A stretch of DNA of 64,000 nt from positions 51,158-115,157 of the forward strand of contig JAHWIK010000022.1 in assembly GCA_019322485.1 (NCBI GenBank). The letters run 5' to 3'. A model generated the notes under the pieces. That model had not been told where the DNA came from. It made no database searches and saw only the letters and a list, made by a program, of their open reading frames with translations. Positions 34,929-43,759 of this stretch are shown here, in pieces. The translations under genes and the position numbers were made by a program. The DNA comes from Candidatus Woesearchaeota archaeon. Its GTDB lineage: Archaea; Nanobdellota; Nanobdellia; Woesearchaeales; JAHWIC01. Within the stretch, counting starts at the first letter, position 1. Each line of letters opens with the position of its first letter.

Positions 34929-36443
34929 ATGCATAAACCAGTAATGCACCGTGTTGAAGAAGTATTTCTTGTCATAATTATTGTACTAAGCATTATGGAC
35001 TTTTTTGAGATGCTGCCAGCTGACCTTGATTTTGCCAAAAAGATTGTTTCCTGGATTGCAATTGGTTATTTATTCCTGAAAGCAAGCCCCACATCCATCT
35101 TCTTCGGCAACAAACATGTTGGAATAGACCTGGCAATTATATTGTCTTACCTGTTTTTGATTGTCAAGAATATCTTGGCATTTGCAAGGACAGCAGCTGA
35201 GGAAGCACACCTTACAAAAGGCATCCTGGAATTCTTCTTAGAAAAAAGCGGATTATATTTTGAGCTCTATAGCTTCTATATCGGCGGAGTCCTGCTTATT
35301 CTGCTAAGCCTGTGGGTCACATGGAAATTAGATATCAAAAAGCCCAGTTTAATGCATGTTATCCATGAAGAAGGGCCTCCTGCAAGGGGATTTAACAAGA
35401 TAACACAGAGAGCTCTGATTGTGTTCTTTGTTCTTCTTGCTTTCTTTGTGGTTGTGTTTAACCTGGCTATGGAATGGCTTGCAATGGCAATTGATGCACC
35501 AATGATTATGATTGCAATATTCCTTTATCTGTTTGTCGTCGTAAGGCATTACGAGAAACTTAAACCAGAAAACCTGATATTCAAGATTGGCAAGTTTGGA
35601 GAGGACTTCTACGAAAGATTTATTTCCCTGTTTCATTATAAGAAAACGTTATTTTTGGGTATAACAGGCATCCTGGTATTCCATTTGTTAACTGACCTGG
35701 GGATTTTTGTTATTCCGTATGTCTTTGGGGCTGGAGGGGCGCTGTATCTAAGCCAGCTTGGCCCTGGCCATATTCCAATGGTCCAGTTAATGCTGGCTGA
35801 CACTATTTTGGCAGCAGGCTTTGCAAGATTTGCCATTATATTGGTTTATGTCCTCAATATATTCGCGATTATCTTTCTGCTCCTCATGCCTGCACTGGCT
35901 TGGTATAAGATATTTAAGCAAAAGGAGTTCCACTTAGGCAGACAGATTCTGGCTTTTATTGCCAGCTCGCTAACATCATTTGTCTTTATGCCTGCCTTTA
36001 TCCTCAAGAAGATAGATGTTCCTGGCTTGGCAGGCGTGGATTTAGCCACCCGAAGCATCTACACATCCAGAAACATGATAAATCTCATAATCAAGAATAT
36101 GGATTTAGCCATTGTTTTTGTAGCTGTCATATCCTTAGCTATAGGCATACTTACCTATCTTTTTTCTTCTAAGAAGGTTGTAAGAAAGGATGTGTTCCTT
36201 GCAGAGATAGCATTTGGGCTCCTCTTTTTCGTCATTTATATCTACCATTATTTTACAAGCATCTTTATGCTCAATATCTCCCTTATCAACGCTATAATCG
36301 AGATGAGCGGGTTCTTTATCGGAGCTTTTCTGACGATATTTGCAATAATAAATGTCCTATTTTATGTTCTGGGCTTTGTCTTGTTCATGTTTGAGGTTTG
36401 GAGCCACAGCCATTACCGCGGTAAGATTAAGCGTTTTCTTTGA
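34929..36443 (+). CDS. Polytopic membrane protein, unrecognised
   Basis: 504 aa with roughly a dozen hydrophobic segments spread over the length, for example VFLVIIIVLSIMDFFEML, ALIVFFVLLAFFVVVFNLAM and IINVLFYVLGFVLFMFEVW. No signature of a named transporter family is seen. The C-terminus is short and basic (SHSHYRGKIKRFL). Function unknown. It lies downstream of the four-hairpin region, about 88 nt after the last hairpin. Confidence 0.7.
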   Translation: MHKPVMHRVEEVFLVIIIVLSIMDFFEMLPADLDFAKKIVSWIAIGYLFLKASPTSIFFGNKHVGIDLAIILSYLFLIVKNILAFARTAAEEAHLTKGILEFFLEKSGLYFELYSFYIGGVLLILLSLWVTWKLDIKKPSLMHVIHEEGPPARGFNKITQRALIVFFVLLAFFVVVFNLAMEWLAMAIDAPMIMIAIFLYLFVVVRHYEKLKPENLIFKIGKFGEDFYERFISLFHYKKTLFLGITGILVFHLLTDLGIFVIPYVFGAGGALYLSQLGPGHIPMVQLMLADTILAAGFARFAIILVYVLNIFAIIFLLLMPALAWYKIFKQKEFHLGRQILAFIASSLTSFVFMPAFILKKIDVPGLAGVDLATRSIYTSRNMINLIIKNMDLAIVFVAVISLAIGILTYLFSSKKVVRKDVFLAEIAFGLLFFVIYIYHYFTSIFMLNISLINAIIEMSGFFIGAFLTIFAIINVLFYVLGFVLFMFEVWSHSHYRGKIKRFL

Positions 36444-36479
36444 GAATATGCCAGAATAATAGAAACCTTTATATATAAG

Positions 36480-36499
36480 TTATGAATATATATTCATAA
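36480..36499. promoter_or_regulatory. 20-bp perfect palindrome before the DUF134 gene
   Basis: TTATGAATATATATTCATAA is fully self-complementary and ends 1 nt before the ATG. The TATA-like CTTTATATATAAG is directly upstream (36468-36480). The DUF134 helix-turn-helix protein is the natural candidate to bind it. Confidence 0.6.
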
Positions 36500-36500
36500 T

Positions 36501-36950
36501 ATGAGGCCAAGGAGATGTAGAAGAATAGGGCACGGACCAAGATGCAATTCATTCGGACCGCACAGGATTATTACAAAAGATGAAGTAAACCTAACTATAG
36601 AAGAATTAGAGGCAATAAGACTAAAGGATGTTGAGGAATTAGATCAAATAAAAGCTGCTGAAAAGATGAATGTTTCACAGCCAACATTTCATAGAATCCT
36701 AAATGATGCAAGAAAAAAGATCGCTGATGCATTAGTTAATGCAAAGCAGATAAGAATTTATGGGGGTGCAAACAAAATGAGCGAAAGAAAGTTTAAGTGC
36801 TATAAGTGTGAGAATGAGTTTGAAGTTCCATACGGAACACCAAGACCAGATAAATGCGGAAAGTGCGGCTCTACAGATATACATAGAGCAGATAACCAAG
36901 GAAGAGGGCTTGGAAAAGGCGCATGTGGCAGAAGAAGAGGGCAAGTCTAG
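36501..36950 (+). CDS. DUF134 helix-turn-helix protein with zinc ribbon
   Basis: 149 aa. The N-terminal DUF134 part has RPRRCRRIGHGPRCNSFGP and the HTH region LTIEELEAIRLKDVEELDQI then AAEKMNVSQPTFHRILNDAR. From residue 94, FKCYKCENEFEVPYG and CGKCGSTDIHR form a two-CxxC zinc ribbon, and the tail is Gly/Arg-rich. DUF134 genes are commonly paired with NifX/NafY-like genes, and the next gene is one. A self-complementary 20-mer precedes the ATG. Confidence 0.88.
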   Translation: MRPRRCRRIGHGPRCNSFGPHRIITKDEVNLTIEELEAIRLKDVEELDQIKAAEKMNVSQPTFHRILNDARKKIADALVNAKQIRIYGGANKMSERKFKCYKCENEFEVPYGTPRPDKCGKCGSTDIHRADNQGRGLGKGACGRRRGQV

Positions 36951-36953
36951 AAA

Positions 36954-37301
36954 ATGAAAGTTGCTATAGCGTCTGACGATAGAAAGACCATAGCTAACCA
37001 CTTTGGCAGAGCTCTTGGTTTTGTTGTTTTTGAAATAAAAGACAACAAAGCACTAAATGAAGAGTACAGAGAAAATATTGGCAAGAGCTCTGGTGAATGT
37101 GGAAGCTGTGACCATGCTGCTATGATCAATAACATCGAGGACTGTGATGTTGTTATCAGTTACGGGATGGGGCAGAAGATATATGTAGACTTAGTTGAAA
37201 ACAGCATAAAACCAATAGTCACAGAAGAAGTTACAGTTAAGGATGCAATTGACAAGTTCATGAATCAGGAATTAAAGAATAGAACAGATAAGCTGCATTA
37301 A
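36954..37301 (+). CDS. NifX/NifB-type dinitrogenase cofactor-binding domain protein
   Basis: 115 aa. MKVAIASDDRKTIANHFGRA and FVVFEIKDNKALNEEYREN, then GSCDHAAMINNIEDCDVVIS and GMGQKIYVDLVENSIKPIVT, match the small NifX-like fold that carries Fe-S or Fe-Mo cofactor intermediates. No nitrogenase gene is present in the window, so it probably serves Fe-S or metal handling. Start 3 nt after the DUF134 gene. Confidence 0.88.
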   Translation: MKVAIASDDRKTIANHFGRALGFVVFEIKDNKALNEEYRENIGKSSGECGSCDHAAMINNIEDCDVVISYGMGQKIYVDLVENSIKPIVTEEVTVKDAIDKFMNQELKNRTDKLH

Positions 37302-37303
37302 AA

Positions 37304-37447
37304 ATGAAAGGCTTCTTTAAGGTGCCAAAGAACTGTAAAATACATGAGATGTTATGGAAGGTAGGCATCCCCTTAATCAAAGTCAAGAATTCTAGAGCAA
37401 TCCCAACAAAACAACAGAAAGTACACCAGCCATCAAAGAAAAGATAG
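37304..37447 (+). CDS. Possible 47-aa ORF after the NifX-like gene
   Basis: ATG at 37304, 2 nt after the preceding stop. The predicted protein starts MKGFFKVPKNCKIHEMLWKV and is basic at the end (KQQKVHQPSKKR). It overlaps the convergent ZIP gene by 56 nt and has no clear ribosome binding site. Weakly supported. Confidence 0.25.
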   Translation: MKGFFKVPKNCKIHEMLWKVGIPLIKVKNSRAIPTKQQKVHQPSKKR

Positions 37448-38120
37448 TGCTGTGGTTTGTCATCTTGCAGCATGAAGTTGGAATTAATTCATCAGTAGAG
37501 ATATAAATCATCAAGCCTGCAGTAGCTGCCACTAAAATACCAACTAATGTTTGATGTATAACTGGAAATAAAAAGTAAGAAAGCAGGAATCCAGCTATTG
37601 TTGGTATTGCTGTTGAAAAAGAAATAAGAAATGACTTAAGCCTCTTCTTTGTGATATAATAGAACGGAGCGCTTGTACAAACTCCCTCAGGAATATCATG
37701 AATAGCAATTGCTATTGCAATTATGTATGAAAGCTTAATGGTAGTAACAGAACCAACACCCATAGCTAGTCCTTCCGGGAAGTTATGCAGGAATATGCCC
37801 CACAACAAATAAGCAGCTGTCTTTCCTAATCTATGACCATGTTCTTGTTTGCAAAGCCCTGGATGGATATGGGGGATTAATCTGTCAAGACCAAACATAA
37901 CTAATGAACCAATAATAATCCCAATAACACAAACCCATATGGAAGATAACTCAATTGCCTCTGGAATTAATTCTAAGAATGAAACTGCAAGCATAACACC
38001 TGCTGCAAAAGAAAGCAGATTATACATCATTCTTTCAGAAGGCTTTCTCATTATTCCGATAAATGAACCTATCAAAGGACCTGCTATCGATATTAAGATT
38101 ATTATTAATATTGGGTTCAT
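37392..38120 (-). CDS. ZIP-family metal transporter (ZupT-like)
   Basis: 242 aa with about eight membrane segments. The metal-site helices carry HNFPEGLAMGVG and HDIPEGVCTSAPFY, the ZIP signature for Zn/Fe/Mn uptake. A His-containing cytoplasmic loop (LIPHIHPGLCKQEHGHR) could bind metal. A second, diverged ZIP is at 39792-40538. Confidence 0.9.
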   Translation of the reverse strand: MNPILIIILISIAGPLIGSFIGIMRKPSERMMYNLLSFAAGVMLAVSFLELIPEAIELSSIWVCVIGIIIGSLVMFGLDRLIPHIHPGLCKQEHGHRLGKTAAYLLWGIFLHNFPEGLAMGVGSVTTIKLSYIIAIAIAIHDIPEGVCTSAPFYYITKKRLKSFLISFSTAIPTIAGFLLSYFLFPVIHQTLVGILVAATAGLMIYISTDELIPTSCCKMTNHSTIFSLMAGVLSVVLLGLL

Positions 38121-38152
38121 GTTATTGTTCTTTTTTCAGGCATTTATAAATC

Positions 38153-38767
38153 TTACTCAGATTTTTTCTGCCTTTTCTTATACCTTCCTCTTTCCTCAAC
38201 TTCCTTCAATCTATTAAGAGTATGCTCAGCATCTTTTGCCTCTTTCTTATAGCCGTGGAGAACAGCATCAAAGCACTTCTCCCAAATCCTGTAATGCTTT
38301 GACTCCAAAGCCTGCTTCAAAAGGTGCAGGTCAACTGCCTTATCCTCCATTTTATGAGAAAAAAAGCTTAACCCAAAATCAATAAAATAAACCTCATCCT
38401 TAAACATCATGTTTGATGTTGTTAAATCACCATGTATCATATGATTATTGTGCATTACAGCAACCTTTTTGCCAATCTCCTCGGATATTCTGGTGTAATT
38501 GCTTGTATCCAGGATATCCCTTAGCTTAGGGCCATCAATATATTCCATAGAAATTATCTCTTTTTCATCGCAATCAATGAGCCTTGGTCCGGGAAAGTTA
38601 ATTGCATGGAGTTTTGAAATAACCTTTGCCTCTCTCCTTGTTCTGGATTTCCTTAGTCTGTCGTCAATCTCTTTTATTCTGTAATCTTTCTTTATTCGGT
38701 CTTTTATTATCTTTCCATCCTCAAGATAGAGCTTTGCTTCTGCTCCCTGCGCTATAAATTTCCTCAT
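38153..38767 (-). CDS. KEOPS kinase/ATPase Bud32
   Basis: 204 aa from the ATG at 38767 (MRKFIAQGAEAKLYLEDGK); the track from 38791 overlaps the upstream gene more. The small atypical kinase fold shows KDRIKKDYR, SRTRREAKVISKLH, HGDLTTSNMMF (catalytic loop) and FIDFGLSF (DFG). It partners Kae1 in making the t6A modification of tRNA. It is not fused to Kae1 here. It overlaps the CaCA gene stop by 4 nt. Confidence 0.93.
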   Translation of the reverse strand: MRKFIAQGAEAKLYLEDGKIIKDRIKKDYRIKEIDDRLRKSRTRREAKVISKLHAINFPGPRLIDCDEKEIISMEYIDGPKLRDILDTSNYTRISEEIGKKVAVMHNNHMIHGDLTTSNMMFKDEVYFIDFGLSFFSHKMEDKAVDLHLLKQALESKHYRIWEKCFDAVLHGYKKEAKDAEHTLNRLKEVEERGRYKKRQKKSE

Positions 38768-39711
38768 TTTATATAGAATATCCTTACCCATGCGTAAATT
38801 AAATACAGCAATATCAGCAGAGCTGCCTCTCTCTTTTCAATCTTTAATTTTCTCCAGAAAAACAGCAATGCTACAACTGAAACAAAGAACCATACAGGCA
38901 TATCAAAGTGAAGTATCTTGTCGCTGACAGTATATGTTGAGATTAAAGCACCTATGCCAACACCGAATAAAGGATTGGTTATGTTGCTTCCAACCAAAAC
39001 ACCAACAGACATTCCTGTTGACTTTCTTCTTAAAGCTATAATCGCAGCTGCAAGCTCTGGCAAAGCAGTGCCAAAACCAATTATAACAACACCTATTAAT
39101 GAATGGCTTACATTCCATAAAACAGCTAACTTATGCGCATTTTCAACAACAATATTTGCAGAGAAATACAATATAGCTATTCCAATTGGTATCACAAGCG
39201 CATGAAGGAAAAGCCACCTCTTATGTTTATTATGCTCAATCTTTTGTATAAAATGCTCAAGGTTCCCTCTCCTCCATAGATATACTATATAACACGCTGC
39301 AAGAAAGAACCCCTCAAAACGATTTATTCTTCCGTTTGTTGCAAAAACAAACAATAAGGCAATTGAAGCCAGCATTATAAGATAATCATTATCCAGGAAT
39401 TTCTTATTTGAATAAACTGTCATATACAGAGCTACAATTCCAAGTATCACTGTTATCTGGAAGATATTAGAGCCAATATTAGTACCAAGAGCAATGCCTG
39501 AAAGGTCTGTGCCCCTTAGTATTGCCATGCTGGACGCGATATGTGTACCTAATTCTGGCAAAGTGGTGCCAACAGAGAGTATTGTAAGTCCTATGAATGT
39601 ATCAGAGATTCTAAGCCTTTTGGCTATAACCTGCAGTGATCTTATGAGGAGCTCTGCACTTCCCCATAAAACTACAATACCTACAATTAAAAGTCCTAAC
39701 TCTTTAATCAT
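38764..39711 (-). CDS. Sodium/calcium exchanger family (CaCA) protein
   Basis: 315 aa with ten or so membrane segments in two inverted halves. The alpha repeats are SVGTTLPELGTHIASSMA and IGFGTALPELAAAIIAL, followed by GTNIGSNIFQI and GSNITNPLFGVG, the ion-binding asparagines of archaeal exchangers. Probable Ca2+ efflux in exchange for Na+ or H+. Coupled with bud32. Confidence 0.92.
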   Translation of the reverse strand: MIKELGLLIVGIVVLWGSAELLIRSLQVIAKRLRISDTFIGLTILSVGTTLPELGTHIASSMAILRGTDLSGIALGTNIGSNIFQITVILGIVALYMTVYSNKKFLDNDYLIMLASIALLFVFATNGRINRFEGFFLAACYIVYLWRRGNLEHFIQKIEHNKHKRWLFLHALVIPIGIAILYFSANIVVENAHKLAVLWNVSHSLIGVVIIGFGTALPELAAAIIALRRKSTGMSVGVLVGSNITNPLFGVGIGALISTYTVSDKILHFDMPVWFFVSVVALLFFWRKLKIEKREAALLILLYLIYAWVRIFYIK

Positions 39712-39791
39712 TTTTGATTGATTAATAATAGCGGTATTTATAGGTTTCTGTTTAGTAAGCTTTATATATCTACATTATCAGGTTAAATAAA

Positions 39792-40538
39792 ATGGGAGTT
39801 TGGTTAAACAGCTTGGCAAGTGTTGGTATTGTAAGTTTGATTTCTCTTATAGGCATCTTAACCTTATTGATAAAAAAGAACCAGCTAAACAAGATTTTAT
39901 TGTGGCTTGTCAGCTTTTCTGCTGGAGCTTTATTTGGAGGCGCTTTTATACATTTATTACCTGAGGTAGTTGAAGAGTATGGCTTTACAGCCATGGTTTC
40001 TACATATCTTATCCTGGGGATTTTGCTATTCTTTATTTTAGAGAAGTTCATTCATTGGAGGCACTGCCATATCCCAACCTCTAAGAAGCATCCGCATCCT
40101 TTAGCTGTTATGAACTTAGTTGGAGACGGCTTCCATAATCTCATTGATGGGATGATAATTGGCGGTGCTTATCTTGCAAACTTTTCATTAGGTGTCACAA
40201 CTACTGTAGCGGTAATCCTGCACGAAATACCCCAGGAGATAGGTGATTTTGGTGTTCTGCTGCATGCTGGATTATCAAGGCTCAAGGCTTTGTTTTTTAA
40301 TTTCTTATCAGCTTTAGTCGCAGTTTTAGGTGTGGTTATATCATTATTAATAGGGACTAGACTTGAGAATTATTTGCTGTTCTTGCTGCCTTTAACAGCC
40401 GGCGGATTTATCTATATCGCTGGTTCTGATTTAATACCTGAATTGCAGAAGGAATGCGCTCCTTCGAAGTCATTTGTACAGCTGATATGGCTTGTTCTTG
40501 GTATTGTTGTAATGCTATCGCTTACACTTCTTGAATAG
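39792..40538 (+). CDS. ZIP-family metal transporter
   Basis: 248 aa with eight membrane segments. LSAGALFGGAFIHLLPE, GDGFHNLIDGMIIGGAY (metal site) and VILHEIPQEIGDFGVLLHAG (second metal site) match the LIV-1/GufA branch. The loop HWRHCHIPTSKKHPHP is His-rich. The ATG follows a TATA-like CTTTATATATC about 25 nt upstream. Confidence 0.9.
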   Translation: MGVWLNSLASVGIVSLISLIGILTLLIKKNQLNKILLWLVSFSAGALFGGAFIHLLPEVVEEYGFTAMVSTYLILGILLFFILEKFIHWRHCHIPTSKKHPHPLAVMNLVGDGFHNLIDGMIIGGAYLANFSLGVTTTVAVILHEIPQEIGDFGVLLHAGLSRLKALFFNFLSALVAVLGVVISLLIGTRLENYLLFLLPLTAGGFIYIAGSDLIPELQKECAPSKSFVQLIWLVLGIVVMLSLTLLE

Positions 40539-40578
40539 AAAAGTTTTATAAAAATAGGATTTTTCTTAACTCTATTAT

Positions 40579-40675
40579 AGCCCCGTAGTGTAGCGGTCAA
40601 GCATGTCGGGCTCTGGTAAGCATGTCTAATGCTTGAAGATACCTGGCGACGGCAGTTCGAATCTGCCCGGGGCTA
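40579..40675 (+). tRNA. tRNA-Gln (CTG) with a 24-nt anticodon-loop intron
   Basis: Acceptor AGCCCCG pairs with CGGGGCT (7 bp), discriminator A at 40675; no CCA encoded. The anticodon stem TCGGG/CCTGG includes one G-T and one T-G pair, and the T arm is GGCAG-TTCGAAT-CTGCC with no insertion. The anticodon CTG is at 40613-40615. The intron at 40617-40640, after position 37, has the hairpin AAGCAT/ATGCTT. TATA-like GTTTTATAAAAAT lies about 27 nt upstream. A T7 run (40676-40682) follows and probably ends transcription. Confidence 0.88.
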
Positions 40676-40704
40676 TTTTTTTATTCTATGCAGAATTTTT
40701 GGGC

Positions 40705-41361
40705 TTAAAGTGTAAACTCTGCTACCGGAATATCTCCAGTCTTAGTTCTCACGTAAATAAACTCAGGACGAACATGGCTTATTGGTAATGGAGTACCTTC
40801 TTGGGTAAATGCGTATTTTCCTTGCCCGATTCTTTGGGCATAGTGTTCTAAGGCCCTATGGAAGAAGCTTAAGAGTGTATTCGTCTCTTCAGTAAGGCGC
40901 TTCTTAATTGCAATCCAGTCTGGTAAAGCTTGTGCTTGTGCCTCTGGATGACTAGCAAGAATATCCTTAGGCAGCTTAAGCATTAAAAGTATATGACCTT
41001 CCCTTACATATCCTCCTCGAATAGCACAATCACAACGATATAACGCAACAGCTGGGCTTCCACTTACATAGATTTTAGGTTTTTCAGATTTTCCTTCCCA
41101 TCTCGTCGCTTCAGAAGCATGTATCCCCCTTGTTTTGGTTGTCTCACTATCCTGAGGCAACATTTCACGAAACACCTGATAATGAGTAGAAGCATCATCA
41201 CATCCAAAGTAAGCTCTTGCCCTCTCAACATCTCTAGAATCAAGCACTGCTCTGTAATCGGCAACTAATTCGTCTAATCCAAGCCTGTGCACTGTATCCA
41301 ATGCAAATCTATCAAATCCTTCTTCATCTTCAAATCTTAACATGCCTTTAATTATTCCCAT
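40705..41361 (-). CDS. Unrecognised 218-aa protein
   Basis: No family recognised. The N-terminal half is helical and charged (LDELVADYRAVLDSRDVERA). The middle has KPKIYVSGSPAVALYRCDCA and HILLMLKLPKDILASHPEA, like a beta-rich core. The C-terminus is RPEFIYVRTKTGDIPVAEFT, which again looks like strands. Arg-rich relative to core genes, so perhaps lineage-specific or acquired. Confidence 0.6.
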   Translation of the reverse strand: MGIIKGMLRFEDEEGFDRFALDTVHRLGLDELVADYRAVLDSRDVERARAYFGCDDASTHYQVFREMLPQDSETTKTRGIHASEATRWEGKSEKPKIYVSGSPAVALYRCDCAIRGGYVREGHILLMLKLPKDILASHPEAQAQALPDWIAIKKRLTEETNTLLSFFHRALEHYAQRIGQGKYAFTQEGTPLPISHVRPEFIYVRTKTGDIPVAEFTL

Positions 41362-41479
41362 TTGTATAGATAAGTAGAATGAAGAATTAGATATAAATGT
41401 TATCCTCAGACCTATTTCTTTATCATTTTATGGTGATTACAAAATAGAAACATTTATATAGTACCTATTCGTCCTTTAA

Positions 41480-41580
41480 TATAATACAATTAAACGAGAA
41501 AGAAAAAGATATACTTTTCCTTGAAACTGAAATGTATTATACTTTTTCTTAACAAGATTTAATTTATAGAGGTAATAAAT
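41480..41580 (+). promoter_or_regulatory. Structured 5' leader of the DEAD-box helicase gene
   Basis: TATA-like AACATTTATATAGTA at about 41449-41463 predicts a leader of roughly 90-100 nt, long for this genome. TATAATAC (41480-41487) pairs with GTATTATA (41534-41541), enclosing AAGAAAAAG (41500-41508) paired with CTTTTCCTT (41514-41522, one mismatch). AGAGGT before the ATG is the ribosome binding site. Confidence 0.5.
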
Positions 41581-42780
41581 ATGGAATCATTTAGAAAACT
41601 AGGTATAGCAGAAACTATACTAAAAGTAATAGAAGAAGAAAGATTTGAAAAACCAAGTAAGATACAGGAAAAATCAATTCCTTTAGTTCTACAAGGTAAG
41701 GATATTATTGCAGGCTCTGCAACAGGTTCTGGAAAGACCTTGGCATTTGGCGCAGGGATTATACAGAATGCTGAGAGGGGAAAAGGGATACAGGCGTTAA
41801 TCCTGACTCCAACAAGAGAGCTGGCTGAACAGATAAGAAGGGCATTGGATAAGTTCTCAAAGAACAAGCCTTTGGAGATAGTTTCTGTTTATGGTGGCGT
41901 TTCAATCAACCCCCAGATAGACAGATTAAGGACTGCAGATGTTGTTGTAGGAACGCCGGGAAGAATGCTTGATCATATTCAAAGGCGCACAATAAACCTG
42001 ACAAAAGCAAAGATATTGGTTTTAGATGAAGCTGATCGAATGCTTGATATGGGATTTATAGAGGATGTTGAGAAGATAATAAGGCAATGCCCTGAAAAAA
42101 GGCAGACGCTTTTGTTTTCAGCTACAATCCCACCTGACCTGGCTGACCTTTCCAGGAAATATATGAAACAGGCTGTTAAGGTTTCTGCAGAAACATATGT
42201 TGATCCAAGAAAACTAAGGCAGGTCTACTACGACGTAAAAGATAATCTAAAGTTATCCCTGCTGGTGCACTTACTAAAGCAAGAACATGCAGGGCTTGTC
42301 ATGGTTTTCTGCAATACAAGAAGGTATGTAGATACTGTTGCGAAAAGCCTAAAGCATGCAGGAATAGAGGCAACAGCTATCCATGGCGGTTTAACACAGG
42401 CAAAAAGGGACCGTGTAATAGACCACTTCCACTCAGGAAAGGTCTATGTCCTGGTATGCACTGATGTAGCGGCTCGCGGCCTGGATATAAAAGGGGTTTC
42501 ACATATCTATAACTATGATATTCCCAAGGAAAGCAAGCAGTACATTCATCGTATTGGAAGAACTGCTCGTGCAGGAAAAGAGGGAAAGGCAATCAATCTT
42601 CTTGCTAACCGCGACCATGATAACTTTAGCAGGGTTTTAAGGGATAATGATGTAGAGATTATTAAAGAAGAAACACCTTATGTGGAGAGAATACAGCCAA
42701 GATTTGAGCACCAGCATAGAGGTTTTAGAAAAGGCCCTAGAAGGTTTGGTCCAAGAAGGCACAGGCCCCACCATAGATAG
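41581..42780 (+). CDS. DEAD-box RNA helicase
   Basis: 399 aa. Motifs in order: Q motif (FEKPSKIQEKSIP), I (ATGSGKT), Ia (TPTRELAEQ), II (LDEADRML, DEAD), III (SAT), IV (VMVFCNTRRYVD), V (CTDVAARGLDI) and VI (HRIGRTARAGKEG). The C-terminal tail is Arg/Gly/His-rich (RGFRKGPRRFGPRRHRPHHR) and probably binds RNA. Helicases of this type unwind RNA at low temperature or aid ribosome assembly. The long hairpin-bearing leader suggests post-transcriptional control. Confidence 0.95.
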   Translation: MESFRKLGIAETILKVIEEERFEKPSKIQEKSIPLVLQGKDIIAGSATGSGKTLAFGAGIIQNAERGKGIQALILTPTRELAEQIRRALDKFSKNKPLEIVSVYGGVSINPQIDRLRTADVVVGTPGRMLDHIQRRTINLTKAKILVLDEADRMLDMGFIEDVEKIIRQCPEKRQTLLFSATIPPDLADLSRKYMKQAVKVSAETYVDPRKLRQVYYDVKDNLKLSLLVHLLKQEHAGLVMVFCNTRRYVDTVAKSLKHAGIEATAIHGGLTQAKRDRVIDHFHSGKVYVLVCTDVAARGLDIKGVSHIYNYDIPKESKQYIHRIGRTARAGKEGKAINLLANRDHDNFSRVLRDNDVEIIKEETPYVERIQPRFEHQHRGFRKGPRRFGPRRHRPHHR

Positions 42781-42790
42781 CTTATTTACC

Positions 42791-43678
42791 CTATGAACAA
42801 TAACCCAGCATTGTTGCTGCTTCGTCATATGCTCCGCGAGCTTCTCTGTCAAGCCAGGTTTCAACCTGAGCATCATACTCTTCCTCATCCAGGTTTGTCC
42901 AGAATTTCTCAAGCATCTGAGGCTGGTTGGAATAGAACGCAGCTGCTAAGTCAGGCGCACATCTGATGTAAACCACGCCTTCAATAACAGGCTCATCCAA
43001 GCGCAGTGTTTCATAGCTCTCATTATTTATATTACAAATAGCGCAGGAGCGGAATTTCTTGTATATCTTAGCCCACTGGCCGTATACTATCATGTCTCCG
43101 CCTAATGTTCCAGTCACTTCAATAGAATAATTTGTAACAAGCTCATAATCCTGCTCAGGATAAAGTTCAGCTATTTTAGCTGTAAACTTGTCAAACCTAG
43201 CTTCAGCAATATCCCTTACAAAATCCCCGAAATCCTTAAAAGTCAAAAAGAACTTTTCTTCATTTTTCATCTCTATAACAGTAACATAAGTTGAATCATA
43301 AAAGTCATAATCCGGGCTGGTAGCCTCACCAAAACTCTTACCAACTGCTTTATTTGGTGTAAAGAATATCTTCCTGTCATAGAGCTTATTAACATCCTTC
43401 TGGAACTTAACCATTGTATAGCACTCACCGCAATCAGGTACACAGGTTAGACATGTCTCCCCTATTTCACATTGATTATTGCCGCAGCATCTGCGGATTG
43501 GTATATTGGTGCATGTTTTGTTCTCTCCTGCGCATATATCTGTGGTGCACTTATCACCATCATCACAATCACCGCAGTTGATTACCTGGTCTTCATTTCC
43601 TTCTATAAAATCGCCTGTAGGCGTTCTAGCACAGCCAAGAACTAAGAGACAAAGTGCGATTATAAGAGCTTTTTTCAT
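42791..43678 (-). CDS. Cys-rich lipoprotein, unrecognised
   Basis: 295 aa. Lipobox LLVLGC at about residues 11-16. A Cys-rich region follows (CGDCDDGDKCTTDICAG, then RRCCGNNQCEIGETCLTC), an arrangement seen in extracellular repeat-type Cys modules. The remainder is soluble, with a YDFYDSTYVTVIEM segment and a CxxC near SCAICNINNESYE. Probably disulphide-bonded outside the membrane. No named domain recognised. Confidence 0.7.
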   Translation of the reverse strand: MKKALIIALCLLVLGCARTPTGDFIEGNEDQVINCGDCDDGDKCTTDICAGENKTCTNIPIRRCCGNNQCEIGETCLTCVPDCGECYTMVKFQKDVNKLYDRKIFFTPNKAVGKSFGEATSPDYDFYDSTYVTVIEMKNEEKFFLTFKDFGDFVRDIAEARFDKFTAKIAELYPEQDYELVTNYSIEVTGTLGGDMIVYGQWAKIYKKFRSCAICNINNESYETLRLDEPVIEGVVYIRCAPDLAAAFYSNQPQMLEKFWTNLDEEEYDAQVETWLDREARGAYDEAATMLGYCS

Positions 43679-43759
43679 GAGGTTTTAGGAGTAGCTTATT
43701 GTTTAAAAAGTTTTTGAATTTGGGTTATTTGGATAATTTATAGAAAATAAACTCAAGAA

